Below, piece after piece: positions 25,706 to 35,735 of a DNA stretch of 43,968 bases (positions are counted from its first letter, which is position 1; each line of letters begins with the position of its first letter). The notes beneath the pieces were generated by a model. It saw only the letters and a program-made list of their open reading frames with translations, was not told where the DNA came from and made no database searches. The position numbers and the translations under genes were made by a program. The stretch is from Verrucomicrobiota bacterium (GTDB lineage: Bacteria; Verrucomicrobiota; Verrucomicrobiia; Chthoniobacterales; UBA10450), in NCBI GenBank assembly GCA_003218885.1, contig QHOV01000095.1, positions 1 to 43,968 on the forward strand. The letters are read 5' to 3'.

Positions 25706-27876
25706 TCACACTCGCGAGCGACGGCGCCCGGCGTTGCGCGTGTATTTCACCGCTCGTCGTTTCGGTTCGATTTTGTCGAGGCCGACACCGCTCTTCACTT
25801 CCATGATTTGATCACGTAAAAGCGCGGCGCGCTCGAATTCCAGATTCGCCGAAGCCTCTTGCATCTCCTCTTCTAGCTCGCGCAGCAGTTCAGTTACGTT
25901 GAAATCGCCGCCAGCTTCGCGAATTACCGACGCTTCAATTTCGCGTCCGCGTAAGATTGTGTGCAGGCTCTCCTGCACAGCACGCCGGACCGTTTGCGGC
26001 GTGATCCCGTGTTTTTCGTTGTACTCCATCTGCTTGGCGCGCCGGTATTCAGAAATCGACATGAGCGCTTCCATGCTGTGAGTAACGATGTCTGCAAAGA
26101 GCACGACTTCGCCATTGACGTGACGCGCGGCGCGACCGGCGGTTTGGATGAGTGAAGTCTGGCTTCGCAAAAATCCTTCCTTGTCCGCGTCGAGAATGCA
26201 GACGAGCGAAACCTCGGGAAGATCGAGCCCTTCGCGGAGCAAATTGATTCCGACAAGGATGTCGAAATCCGCCGCGCGCAATCCCCGCAAAATTTCCACC
26301 CGCTCAATAGCGTCGATATCGCTATGCAAGTAGCGGACTTTCAATCCCACATCGCGCAGATAATCGGCGAGATCTTCTGCCGTTCGTTTCGTCAGCGTTG
26401 TCACCAGGATCCGCTCCCTTTTTTCCACTCGCTGACGGCAAAGCTCAATCGTGTCATCGATCTGATTCTTAAGTGGCTTTAGAGTAATTTTTGGATCGAG
26501 AAGTCCAGTAGGACGAATGATCTGCTCGACCACGAGCAACGCGCCCGGCGTGTCCACATCAAATTTTTCCGACGGCTCATCACAGATTCACCAGCGACGA
26601 GCGCCGGAACCAATTCTTCTTCGCCAATCCGTTGTCGCCGATGCGGGATGTATCCCTTATTGCCAACCACGCTGTTTTGAATTTCAAATTCTGCCGGTGT
26701 CGCGCTCATGTAGATGATCTGGTTCGTCATCTTCATGAACTCGTCGAAATTGAACGGACGATTATCGAGTGCGCTCGGCAGGCGAAACCCGTAATTTACA
26801 AGTACGGTCTTGCGGGAACGGTCGCCTTCATACATCCCGCCAATTTGCGGGATCGTGGCGTGCGACTCATCGATGACAACCAGAAAATCTTTCGGGAAAA
26901 AGTCGATGATGGTGTACGGCTTGGAGCCGGGAGCGCGCCCCGACAAATGTCGGGAGTAATTTTCGATGCCGTTGCAGAACCCCATTTCCTGCAACATTTC
27001 CAAGTCGTATTCGGTGCGCATCCGCAGCCGTTGTGCTTCGAGCAATTTGTTTTGCGATTCCAGCTCAACGATCCGTTGTTCCAGTTCTTCTCGGATTGTG
27101 CGCAATGCCCGATTGAGTTTGTCCGCCGGAGTCACGAATTGTTTTGCCGGAAAAAATGTTATGACGCTCAGTGATTCGTGCGCATGACCGGTCAGAGGGT
27201 CGAATCGCGTGATCGCATCGATTTCATCCCCGAAAAACTCAAGGCGAATCCCTTCTTCATCGGCGCTACCCGGATAAACTTCGACCACGTCGCCCCGCAC
27301 GCGAAACCGGCCACGGGCGAAATTCACGTCATTGCGTTCGTAGAGCATGTCGATCAAACGACCGAGAACGGCCTCGCGCGAGATTTGTTGTCCGCGTTTT
27401 ACCGTGAGCAACATCTGCAGGTAATCTTCCGGCGACGTGATTCCGTAGATGCAAGAGACGCTGGCAACCACGATGGTGTCGCGGCGCGAAAGCAAAGCGC
27501 TTGTCGCCGCTAGTCGCAGACGTTCGATTTCTTCATTGATCGAAGAATCCTTCTCGATGTAAGTGTCGGAGCGTGGGATATACGCTTCCGGCTGATAATA
27601 ATCGAAGTAGCTGACGAAATATTCCACCGCGTTACGCGGGAAGAATTGTTTGAACTCTGAGTAAAGCTGCGCCGCCAGTGTTTTGTTGTGCGAAATAACT
27701 AGCGTAGGCCGGTCCAACTCCTGGATCACGTTCGCAATTGAAAAAGTTTTACCGGAACCCGTGATACCGAGCAGTGTCTGGTGACGATTACCGGCTTCAA
27801 CAGACTTCAAGAGCTTGGCAATTGCCTGCCCCTGGTCACCTCGTGGTTTGTAGTTCGATTCTAGCTGAAACGGCAT
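25706..27876 (-). pseudogene. uvrB: excinuclease ABC subunit B split into two frames (N part 26479-27876, C part 25706-about 26587)
   Basis: N part [52 protein letters not shown]...[12 protein letters not shown]...[14 protein letters not shown] part [14 protein letters not shown]...GINLLREGLDLPEVSLVCILDADKEGFLRS...QTAGRAARH plus UVR motif. A -1 shift joins them between 26587 and 26479. Confidence 0.9.
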
Positions 27877-27923
27877 TTAATAATCTAGCACAAGATCGGC
27901 AGCATAATGTCGACGCACACGAG

Positions 27924-27938
27924 CGAGCCCTCGGCTCG
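27924..27938. repeat. hairpin CGAGCC-CTC-GGCTCG in the uvrB/TolB-TPR divergent region
   Basis: 6-bp perfect stem; flanking acgag/ctcgt adds symmetry. Confidence 0.5.
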
Positions 27939-27977
27939 TTCTTGCACTGCAGGGCAAGATCGACAATAAGCGGGGTG

Positions 27978-30017
27978 ATGAATCCAAAGCGCTTCTTCGC
28001 CGAGCTGAAGCGGCGCAATGTTTATCGTGCCGCGGTGCTCTACGGTATGGGCGCGTGGCTGCTCGCCCAGATAGCGACACAAATTTTTCCGTTCTTCAAT
28101 GTCCCAAATTCGGCGGTGCGCTTTGTCATCATAGCGCTCGTGCTCGGGTTTCCGATCGCGATGGCGCTCTCATGGATTTACGAGCTGACGCCGCAGGGGA
28201 TCGTTCGTACCGAAGACGTCGATCCTGCCACGCAGCGTCAATTTGGGCGCAAAGTCGATTTTGTCATCATTGGCGTGCTCCTGTTAGTGATCGCGATGCT
28301 GGTTTACCAGCGCTTGCCGTTTCGCACCGAAAGCGGGCAAGCGATTTTGGAAAAAAGCATCGCGGTTTTGCCTTTTGCAAATCTTAGCGACGAAAAGGCG
28401 AACGCGTTTTTCGCGGACGGCGTTCAGGATGACATCCTCACGAGTCTCGCGAAAATCAAAGATCTTCGCGTGATCAGCCGTTCTTCGGTGATGCAATTTC
28501 GCGACGTCGCCGCGCGAAATTTACGCGAAATAGCGAAGACACTTGGAGTGGCAAATGTACTGGAAGGCAGCGTTCGCCGGCAAGGGGACCGGGTCGTCGT
28601 AAACGTGCAACTAATCGACGCGCGAGGTGACAGGCACATTTGGGCAAATCGTTACGACAGGACATTGACTGACTCGCTGGGGTTACAGGGGGAGCTGGCC
28701 GGGGAAATCGCGGATGCTCTTCGTGCGAGTTTGACCGCTGATGAAAAAGCGCGGGTCGCGACCAAGCCAACCCAAAACGCCGACGCGTATGTGTTCTATT
28801 TGCGGGCAAATCAAATTTCGCAAAACCCCGATACGCTTCTTGAGGATTACAAGGCAGCCGAGCAACTTTACATGCAGGCGATTGCGCTCGATCCGGATTT
28901 TGCGCTCGCTCACGCCCGACTCGCCTCCGTTTACGCTGGGATTTTCCATTATTACGAGCCAACCGATGCTTGGAAGACGAAAGCCCGCACGGAGGCTGAA
29001 ACTGCTCTTCGGCTCCAGCCAAATCTCGCAGAAGCGCATTTCGCGTTCGGCCAGTGCATTTACTGGATGGAAAAGGATTATGATCGCGCTCTCGAACAAT
29101 TCGAGATTGCTTCGCGTTTATCGCCCAGCAGCGGAGATACTGGCCGTTTGATCGCGGCGATTAAACGTCGTCAAGGCAAGTGGGAAGAAGCTCTTGAGGC
29201 GTACGAGAGAGTTGCAAAGCTCGATCCGCAAAAGCCGAATACCGTACGCGAGCTTGTGTTTACGAATACCTCAATGCGCCGTTGGCCGGAAGCGGCGCGA
29301 TGGGGCGAGCGCATGCGTGCGATGGCTCCGGCATCGCTGGTGGCGAAGGTGCAAAGTGGCTACGTCGATTTCTGGTGGAAGGGAGACACTCAACTACTGA
29401 AGTCGCTCGTGGATAAAGTCCCCGCCGGTATCGATCCAGATGGTGTAGTTACTTCGGCTCGATGGGATGTCGCCATGCTGCGGCGCGATTATTTCGCGGC
29501 CAAAAATGTTCTCGAAGGTTCGTCGGTCAGCGACCTCTCTTATACAAACGCTGGCTTAACTCCAAAAATCTTTTTCGAAGGCTGCATTTATCTCGCCCAG
29601 GGGGATAATGCGAATGCTCAGAAGGCCTTCGAACTGGCAAGACCCGCTTTTGAAGCGGCCGTGAAAGAAGCGCCGGCGAGCGCCGATCGGCACGCGATCC
29701 TCGGTTGGCTTTACGCGTTCATGGGACGAAGAGACGATGCGATCAGGGAAGGACAACGCGCGGTCGAACTCAAACCGGAATCGAAAGATGCCGTGGACGG
29801 CTCACTGATGAATGGTTATCTCGCTTTGATCTATGCTCGCGTCGGTAAAAACGATCTCGCCATTCCTTTGATCGAACGTCTGCTGAGAACGCCGGGTGCG
29901 GTCGACAGCGCCGATTACAGCATCACCATCAACGATCTGAAATATCGCTGGGAATGGGACCCCTTACGCAAGGATCCTCGCTTTGAAAAATTAATCCGAA
30001 GTCCGGAGTGGAGGTGA
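27978..30017 (+). CDS. membrane-anchored TolB-like domain/TPR protein
   Basis: MNPKRFFAELKRRNVYRAAVLYGMGAWLLAQIATQIFPFF...ILEKSIAVLPFANLSDEKANAFFADGVQDDILTSLAKI...VLEGSVRRQGDRVVVNVQLIDARGDRHIWANRYDR, then TPRs. ATG 27978 preferred because the track start overlaps uvrB. Confidence 0.87.
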   Translation: MNPKRFFAELKRRNVYRAAVLYGMGAWLLAQIATQIFPFFNVPNSAVRFVIIALVLGFPIAMALSWIYELTPQGIVRTEDVDPATQRQFGRKVDFVIIGVLLLVIAMLVYQRLPFRTESGQAILEKSIAVLPFANLSDEKANAFFADGVQDDILTSLAKIKDLRVISRSSVMQFRDVAARNLREIAKTLGVANVLEGSVRRQGDRVVVNVQLIDARGDRHIWANRYDRTLTDSLGLQGELAGEIADALRASLTADEKARVATKPTQNADAYVFYLRANQISQNPDTLLEDYKAAEQLYMQAIALDPDFALAHARLASVYAGIFHYYEPTDAWKTKARTEAETALRLQPNLAEAHFAFGQCIYWMEKDYDRALEQFEIASRLSPSSGDTGRLIAAIKRRQGKWEEALEAYERVAKLDPQKPNTVRELVFTNTSMRRWPEAARWGERMRAMAPASLVAKVQSGYVDFWWKGDTQLLKSLVDKVPAGIDPDGVVTSARWDVAMLRRDYFAAKNVLEGSSVSDLSYTNAGLTPKIFFEGCIYLAQGDNANAQKAFELARPAFEAAVKEAPASADRHAILGWLYAFMGRRDDAIREGQRAVELKPESKDAVDGSLMNGYLALIYARVGKNDLAIPLIERLLRTPGAVDSADYSITINDLKYRWEWDPLRKDPRFEKLIRSPEWR

Positions 30018-30075
30018 GTTGCCCCTCTAGGTCACGCATCGATCCAGACAGAACGATGGGTGCCTCATCCCTCGC

Positions 30076-30573
30076 CTAGGGAATTGGATTGAGGTTGGCG
30101 TGGCAAATCCATTGCCACCCGTGCGTTCCTTTTTTCCAGACGCTCAGCCGCGGACTCGGCTTGGTTGGCAATCGTTTTTGATCGATTGTTTCCTGCAATG
30201 CGATCGTGTAGGTGACGACGATGTTGTCGCTGTTGACTGTCGTTTTGAAATTACTCAGCGTGAACTCACCCAAATTGAGATGCTCAATCAGCGAAATCTC
30301 GCCCGCTCGATCACGCGCTCCATCCGGATGAATCGACTGAAAACCCTCAGCGATCTTACTTTCTACCGATTTCCAGTCTTTCGCTTTAAAATCGGCCCAC
30401 ATTTGTCTTTCCATTTTTTCCCCTTCCGATGCTCCTGCTACGGTGGGAGTCTCATCGGCGCGGAGGCAAAAGGCTGACGCAAGTAACGAAAATGCAACGC
30501 TCAGAACACAACAGCAAGATCGCGCTTTTGATCCCTGGCGTACGGCACGGAATTGATAGGTGAGTGGGCTCAT
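30076..30573 (-). CDS. secreted DUF4440/SnoaL-like protein
   Basis: MERQMWADFKAKDWKSVESKIAEGFQSIHPDGARDRAGEISLIEHLNLGEFTLSNFKTTVNSDNIVVTYTIAL. Confidence 0.7.
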   Translation of the reverse strand: MSPLTYQFRAVRQGSKARSCCCVLSVAFSLLASAFCLRADETPTVAGASEGEKMERQMWADFKAKDWKSVESKIAEGFQSIHPDGARDRAGEISLIEHLNLGEFTLSNFKTTVNSDNIVVTYTIALQETIDQKRLPTKPSPRLSVWKKGTHGWQWICHANLNPIP

Positions 30574-30673
30574 GGTGAGCCGATGCTATTAGGTCTGCGG
30601 CCCCTTTCAAAGCTCAAACTTGTTCGTTGCCAATCGTGGGCGAAATACGAGGCTTGATGCGGCTGATTAAGCA

Positions 30674-32338
30674 GTGAACCTGAAAAAGTTTCTTGCTGAG
30701 TTAAAGCGCAGAAGAGTTTACAGCGTCGCGGTCGCGTATCTAGTCGGCGGCTGGGCGCTCGCTCAAGGCATCGCTCAGGTTCTTCCCGTGTTCGACATTC
30801 CGAATTGGGTGGTCCGCCTTATTGTCGTGCTGATCGTGCTCGGTTTCCCCGTGGCACTTACGCTCTCGTGGTTTTTTGATGTTACCCGATATGGAATTGT
30901 GCGCACTCCAGATCGCGCATCCGAAGACCGGGTCGAAGTTGTCGAGCCGTTCGTTTCATCGGAGAAATCGATCGCTATTTTGCCTTTTAACGATTTAAGC
31001 CCGGGCAAGGATCACGCCTACTTTGCAGAGGGTATTGCGGAGGAGCTTTTGACAGCGCTAGCCAAGGTGGATGGCCTGAGTGTCGCAGCGCGCCGCTCTT
31101 CGTTTTGGTTCAAGGATAAGGAAGCGAATCTCACGGAAATCGCGGCGAGATTAAATGTCGAACATGTGCTCGAGGGTAGTGTTCGGCGCGACGGCAATCG
31201 GGTACGTATCACGGCCGAACTGATCGATGCACGTGGTGGGTTTACCATGTGGTCAGAGACGTATGAGCGTGAAATGCATGGAATCTTCGCGCTACAGGAT
31301 GAGATCACGCGGTCGATCGTCGATACTCTCAAACTCAAGCTCGCGATATCGCCGCTGCGTCCATCTCGCAGCACAGATGCCTATGAAGATTATTTGCAGG
31401 GCCTCTTTTATTCGGACAAAAGCACAGAGGAAGCGCTGCGGCGAAGTCTTGAATTTTTTGAGCGCGCGCTGGAAAAAGATCCGCAGTTTAGTCGCAGCTG
31501 GACGGGTATTGCAAAATCATGGCTATGGCTGGCAGATGCTTACGCGCCGCCGCTCGAAGCCTACGCGAAAGTTCGTGACGCTGCTGTGCGCGCGCTTCAA
31601 CTGAACGAGGAAGAAGCCGAAGCGCACGTATACCTCGCGGAGGCAAAACGCATACTGGACTGGGATCTCGATGGGGCCGAAGTGGAATTCAAGCGCGCGG
31701 CTGAGATCGAACCAAACTCGACGCCTTCGAACTATTTCATCGCTGCCCTTTATGCCGCGCGCGGAGATCGGGATAAGGCGCTAGTGTACTTGCGCCGCAC
31801 AGCGAAAATCGATCCGGCATCACTGTGGGTGAGCAATTTTGCCTGTGAAATCTATCGCTACTTTGGCTTAGCAGATGAAGCCATAGCAGCGGGCGAACGC
31901 GCGTCGCAACTTGATCCGACGTTTGTGTACGGCGAACCGCTGCTGGCCGCGCTTTACCGGGAAATGGGGCGCTTCGATGACGCCATCGCTCTGTATAAAA
32001 AGGCGCAACGAATCAGTGGTCGCCTAGCGTTCGGTCTTGCGATTACCTATGCGCGACTGAACCGACGCAAGGAAGCACAGGAAACTCTCGAGGCAGCTGT
32101 TGCGAGCCGCGGGAGCTATACACCGGGCGATGCCATTGCGCATGTGCACGTGGTGTTGCAAGCACATGACGACGCCATTCGCGAACTGGAGCGCGCATAT
32201 GAGGAACACTCGTCGTCGTTGCACTTTATAGGTATCGCTCCCGAATTCGCTCCTCTGCGCGAGGACAAACGTTTCGTGTCGATCGTGCGAAAAATAGACC
32301 TCGAACCGCAGAGAGTTTTCGCGGTCACACCGTCTTGA
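30674..32338 (+). CDS. membrane-anchored TolB-like domain/TPR protein (paralog of 27978-30017)
   Basis: MNLKKFLAELKRRRVYSVAVAYLVGGWALAQGIAQVLPVF...SEKSIAILPFNDLSPGKDHAYFAEGIAEELLTALAKVDGL...VLEGSVRRDGNRVRITAELIDARGGFTMWSETYER; GTG start. Confidence 0.87.
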   Translation: MNLKKFLAELKRRRVYSVAVAYLVGGWALAQGIAQVLPVFDIPNWVVRLIVVLIVLGFPVALTLSWFFDVTRYGIVRTPDRASEDRVEVVEPFVSSEKSIAILPFNDLSPGKDHAYFAEGIAEELLTALAKVDGLSVAARRSSFWFKDKEANLTEIAARLNVEHVLEGSVRRDGNRVRITAELIDARGGFTMWSETYEREMHGIFALQDEITRSIVDTLKLKLAISPLRPSRSTDAYEDYLQGLFYSDKSTEEALRRSLEFFERALEKDPQFSRSWTGIAKSWLWLADAYAPPLEAYAKVRDAAVRALQLNEEEAEAHVYLAEAKRILDWDLDGAEVEFKRAAEIEPNSTPSNYFIAALYAARGDRDKALVYLRRTAKIDPASLWVSNFACEIYRYFGLADEAIAAGERASQLDPTFVYGEPLLAALYREMGRFDDAIALYKKAQRISGRLAFGLAITYARLNRRKEAQETLEAAVASRGSYTPGDAIAHVHVVLQAHDDAIRELERAYEEHSSSLHFIGIAPEFAPLREDKRFVSIVRKIDLEPQRVFAVTPS

Positions 32339-32341
32339 TTG

Positions 32342-33211
32342 CTATTGCACGATTACGTCCTGTCCGTGGCCGTGCGAACGCACTCCATATTTTGCCAAAT
32401 CCTGCTGTGCTACGTGCATGCCGAAAAGCAGAACTGCAATCAGACCGAAATACAATGACGACATTATCCAGCGCTGGGACGGCGTAACTTCGAAGTAACG
32501 CTGTTCTTCTTCGGTTCGTTTGCGGAATAGCGAATAAATCCGCGGCAGCGACAAGAGCACAATCAACCAGATGATAAAGTTCGGATACTTCCATCCGAAC
32601 CAAAGAAGCAGGGCCAACCCGGGCAACCAAAGCCAGCGAGACAACGCGGTCACAATCCTCCCGCCATCGAGCATTCCTACCGGCGTCAGGTTAAACAGAT
32701 TGAGGAAATATCCGAACCACGCGAGCGCGATGAATATCGGTGCGCTGAACATTTCACCCAGGACGTTGCAGGCCAATGCGCCCAAGCTCCCCAGCATTGG
32801 ACCACCGATACCGACGCATGCTTCCATCCAGGCATTGCGCGGCGCTTCCTTCAGCGCGATGAACGCGCCCATGAATGGAATAAAAACAGGCGCACCGACT
32901 TTGAGTCCAAATTTTTTAGCGACGAGTAGGTGGCCCGATTCGTGCACCAACAGAAGGACCACAAATCCGACGGCAAATCGCCAGCCCCAGAATTGGGTAT
33001 AGACCCAGATCATCAGCAGCATGGTTCCGCCGGATTTCAACAGGATGGGCAGGAACTTGAGGAGCGGCAGCAGAACAAACTTCAGCTTCGCGAAGAACTT
33101 TGCGATCACGACGCCTATCACCGCGATTGGGCCAAGCGCTTTTTTCACCCGGCTCCACGCGGTCTCCGTCTTTGGCGCCTCGTACTCTCTTTGCTCGGTT
33201 TGCAGATTCAT
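32342..33211 (-). CDS. M50 (site-2 protease family) metalloprotease
   Basis: LLVHESGHLLVAKKFGLKVGAPVFIPFMGAFI (HExxH) and NLFNLTPVGMLDGGRI. Confidence 0.88.
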   Translation of the reverse strand: MNLQTEQREYEAPKTETAWSRVKKALGPIAVIGVVIAKFFAKLKFVLLPLLKFLPILLKSGGTMLLMIWVYTQFWGWRFAVGFVVLLLVHESGHLLVAKKFGLKVGAPVFIPFMGAFIALKEAPRNAWMEACVGIGGPMLGSLGALACNVLGEMFSAPIFIALAWFGYFLNLFNLTPVGMLDGGRIVTALSRWLWLPGLALLLWFGWKYPNFIIWLIVLLSLPRIYSLFRKRTEEEQRYFEVTPSQRWIMSSLYFGLIAVLLFGMHVAQQDLAKYGVRSHGHGQDVIVQ

Positions 33212-33228
33212 GGCTTCGCCAGGTTAGA

Positions 33229-33268
33229 TCGTTAAACCGTTAAACCGTTAAAGCGTTAAAGCGTTGAA
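33229..33268. repeat. 8-bp tandem array: tcgttaaa ccgttaaa ccgttaaa gcgttaaa gcgttgaa
   Basis: Five consecutive 8-mers NCGTTRAA read directly, 18 bp upstream of the M50 protease start. Confidence 0.88.
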
Positions 33269-33298
33269 GCGGATGAAACGTTGTAACCCTTTAACTTT

Positions 33299-34888
33299 TT
33301 AACCTCGAACCTCATTAAACGCATCGCCCAGATGATCGAGGACATCGCGAGGCAATAATGATTGCTCGCTTTGACCATCATTGAAAATCGCGATCTCCGC
33401 AGCGCGCCCGCATACCCACGCACCGGCTCGGGCTGCATCGTAAAGAGATAGACCCTGTCCGACCAAGCCCGCGCAGACTCCAGTGAGAATATCGCCCATT
33501 CCGCCCGTGGCCATTCCCGGATTGCCGGTCGTGTTGTAGCTCAACGGGCGGTCACGTTGAGCGACGATCGTTCGACTGCCTTTCAACAAAAGAGTCACTG
33601 GAAAACGATTGCAGAACTTCATCGCTGTTGCGGCGCGCGGTTCTTTGTGGTTTGGGAAAAGCCGTTTCATCTCACCTGGATGCGGCGTGAGCAGTCGTTC
33701 GCCTTTGCAACGCCTGAGCAGTGAGGTTTTCTCCGACAAAATGTTGAGCCCGTCGGCATCGATCACCATTTGTTGCTTGGCTTTCTCGATCAGCTCGAGA
33801 ACTTCGGCCGCGCGCGATTTTCCAAGACCAGGTCCCAAGGCCCAGACATCGACTTTTTCTTTGAGGAGGGCACGGTAGGAGTTGACCGGCTTCACCATCG
33901 CTTCCATGGGCGCGGCGCTGGCAACGATCTCATAGATTTCTTCGGGAACAAAAACTTCCACCAGACCTGCGCCTGCTCGCAACGCTCCCTGCGACGTCAT
34001 CAGGGCCGCGCCGACGAATCCTTTAGAGCCGGCCACCACGCCAATGCGACCAAATTGATTTTTGTAGGCGCTGTATTCACGTCTCGAGAGCAAGCCACGA
34101 AAAGCCGGCGGGCTGGCAATGATTTCCGTCGCTTTTTTTTCTGGAGGCCGCAGCTCACTCAGCGGCACAACCTCGGGCCTGCCCACATGGTTCAGCGCGG
34201 TATCCGCCACCAAACCCGGCTTTGCAAACCCGATCGTGACCGTAAAATCGGCGATTACGCAGTCGCGATCCGTTTTGCCGGAGTCGCCGTCGAGACCGGT
34301 TGGAAGATCAACTGCAAACACATAGGCGCCCTTATTTGTCCGCAACTGATTGATAGAACGGCACGCGGCGCGTATCGGTTCGCGCAGCGGCGGCCTCGCG
34401 CCAACCCCGAGCAGGCCATCAAGAATAATCAATAGCGGAGCAGTGCCCGCGAACGCCTCTGCCGCAATTATTTCCTGCGCGGCGGACAATTGGTCAGCGA
34501 CGTCTGTCCAAAGCTCGACAAGAGTGACGCCGGGGTCGGTGCCGCCCCTGAGAGATGGTGTGACGCCCAAAATCTCAGGAGGTCTGCGACTAAGTCCTTC
34601 GAGCTTCTTGCGCGTGAGTTCGCTGCAATCGTCCTTCTTGAAGGCAAGGCGGATTTCGATTTTCCACCCAAGGCCCCGTAAGCATTGCGCCGCCACCAGG
34701 GCATCGCCCGCGTTATGGCCTTTTCCAGCGAAGACAATGCACTTGCCAGGCTTCGGGAAAAATTTGGTGACTGCCTGGGCGACTCCGGCGCCTGCCTTGT
34801 CCATTAGCGCTTCGACTTGTACTCCCCTCGCGAATGCAGCTTCTTCTGCGGCACGCATCTGCGCCGAAGTCAAAATTGGCGAGTTCAA
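33299..34888 (-). CDS. nnr: bifunctional NAD(P)H-hydrate repair enzyme (epimerase + ADP/ATP-dependent dehydratase)
   Basis: TSAQMRAAEEAAFARGVQVEALMDKAGAGVA, VFAGKGHNAGDALVAAQCLRGLGW, GVVAGSKGFVGAALMTSQGALRAGAGLVEVFVP, LLTPHPGEMKRLF, TGNPGMATGGMGDILTGVCAGL. Likely TTG start at 34888. Confidence 0.9.
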   Translation of the reverse strand: MNSPILTSAQMRAAEEAAFARGVQVEALMDKAGAGVAQAVTKFFPKPGKCIVFAGKGHNAGDALVAAQCLRGLGWKIEIRLAFKKDDCSELTRKKLEGLSRRPPEILGVTPSLRGGTDPGVTLVELWTDVADQLSAAQEIIAAEAFAGTAPLLIILDGLLGVGARPPLREPIRAACRSINQLRTNKGAYVFAVDLPTGLDGDSGKTDRDCVIADFTVTIGFAKPGLVADTALNHVGRPEVVPLSELRPPEKKATEIIASPPAFRGLLSRREYSAYKNQFGRIGVVAGSKGFVGAALMTSQGALRAGAGLVEVFVPEEIYEIVASAAPMEAMVKPVNSYRALLKEKVDVWALGPGLGKSRAAEVLELIEKAKQQMVIDADGLNILSEKTSLLRRCKGERLLTPHPGEMKRLFPNHKEPRAATAMKFCNRFPVTLLLKGSRTIVAQRDRPLSYNTTGNPGMATGGMGDILTGVCAGLVGQGLSLYDAARAGAWVCGRAAEIAIFNDGQSEQSLLPRDVLDHLGDAFNEVRG

Positions 34889-34889
34889 A

Positions 34890-35735
34890 TTAGCTCTCCG
34901 GATTTTTTGGAACGGCGCTTGCCTCTGACTCCGTTGGTTTGGATGAGCTTTTCTTCTTTCGCGCGCTTTTTTTGTGCGAACGCTTGGACTGGCGATGTTC
35001 AGATTTGGCCACCTTGGTTTGATCGATGTACGGTTGCAGGGGGATGCTTTCGCTCGTCGCAACTCGCGTGGTCGTCAGGGCACCAGCAACCGAATTACGC
35101 CCGCGAACTCCTGCTGCAATTTCTTCTGCGAGTTTTTGGCGGTAGGAAGCAGTTTGGGCATACGCAGCTTCAGTTGGGTTTGTGAGGAAACCGCATTCCA
35201 CCAGCACTGCCGGAATGTTCGTCTTTCGCAATACGTAGTAACCACGGCGCCGCACTCCGCGATTGGACGAAGGCGCGCCCCCAGCGACAAAATAATGGAC
35301 GGCTGAGGCGAGCTGCAAGCTGTCGCGACTGTAAAAATATGTTTCTATGCCACCCGCCCCCATCCTCCTTGCCGAGTTGAAATGGATACATACGAAAATG
35401 GCGTTGCGATAGGAGTTGGCGATTGCAACTCGCGTGGGCAACGGAACAAACACGTCGCTGTCCCGGGTCATCACTACGCGATAGCCGCTGGCTGTCAGAA
35501 GATTTCTAAGGCGCTGCGCGACGTCCAGGGTCATTTCTTTTTCTGCAACCCTCTGACCGGGAATCCCGCCGCGGTCATGGCCCCCATGTCCCGCATCGAT
35601 CACCACAGTGGTGGGTGAGCCGATGTTTTGAGAAGCGCGGCTAGTCTGCGCTGCAGGGGAACTGCCGCATGCCAGAATGGCGATCAGCAAACTCACAGCA
35701 AACAAACGGAATCGGCAAAAATTTCTTGGCATCAC
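34890..35735 (-). CDS. N-acetylmuramoyl-L-alanine amidase (Amidase_3)
   Basis: TVVIDAGHGGHDRGGIPGQRVAEKEMTLDVAQRLRNLLTASGYRVVMTRDSD...VCIHFNSA...VLVECGFLTNPTEA. Confidence 0.92.
   Translation of the reverse strand: MMPRNFCRFRLFAVSLLIAILACGSSPAAQTSRASQNIGSPTTVVIDAGHGGHDRGGIPGQRVAEKEMTLDVAQRLRNLLTASGYRVVMTRDSDVFVPLPTRVAIANSYRNAIFVCIHFNSARRMGAGGIETYFYSRDSLQLASAVHYFVAGGAPSSNRGVRRRGYYVLRKTNIPAVLVECGFLTNPTEAAYAQTASYRQKLAEEIAAGVRGRNSVAGALTTTRVATSESIPLQPYIDQTKVAKSEHRQSKRSHKKSARKKKSSSKPTESEASAVPKNPES

Noticed and set aside
27774-27977. N-terminal extension of the TolB/TPR protein in the ORF track
   Set aside because: Overlaps the divergent uvrB 5' coding end; ATG 27978 matches the paralog's N-terminus (MNLKKFLAELKRR).
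33229-33268. Octamer array considered as CRISPR
   Set aside because: Units are contiguous 8-mers with no spacers and no cas genes nearby.
33770-34435. 221-aa plus-strand ORF antisense to nnr
   Set aside because: Shadow frame of nnr with no motif support.
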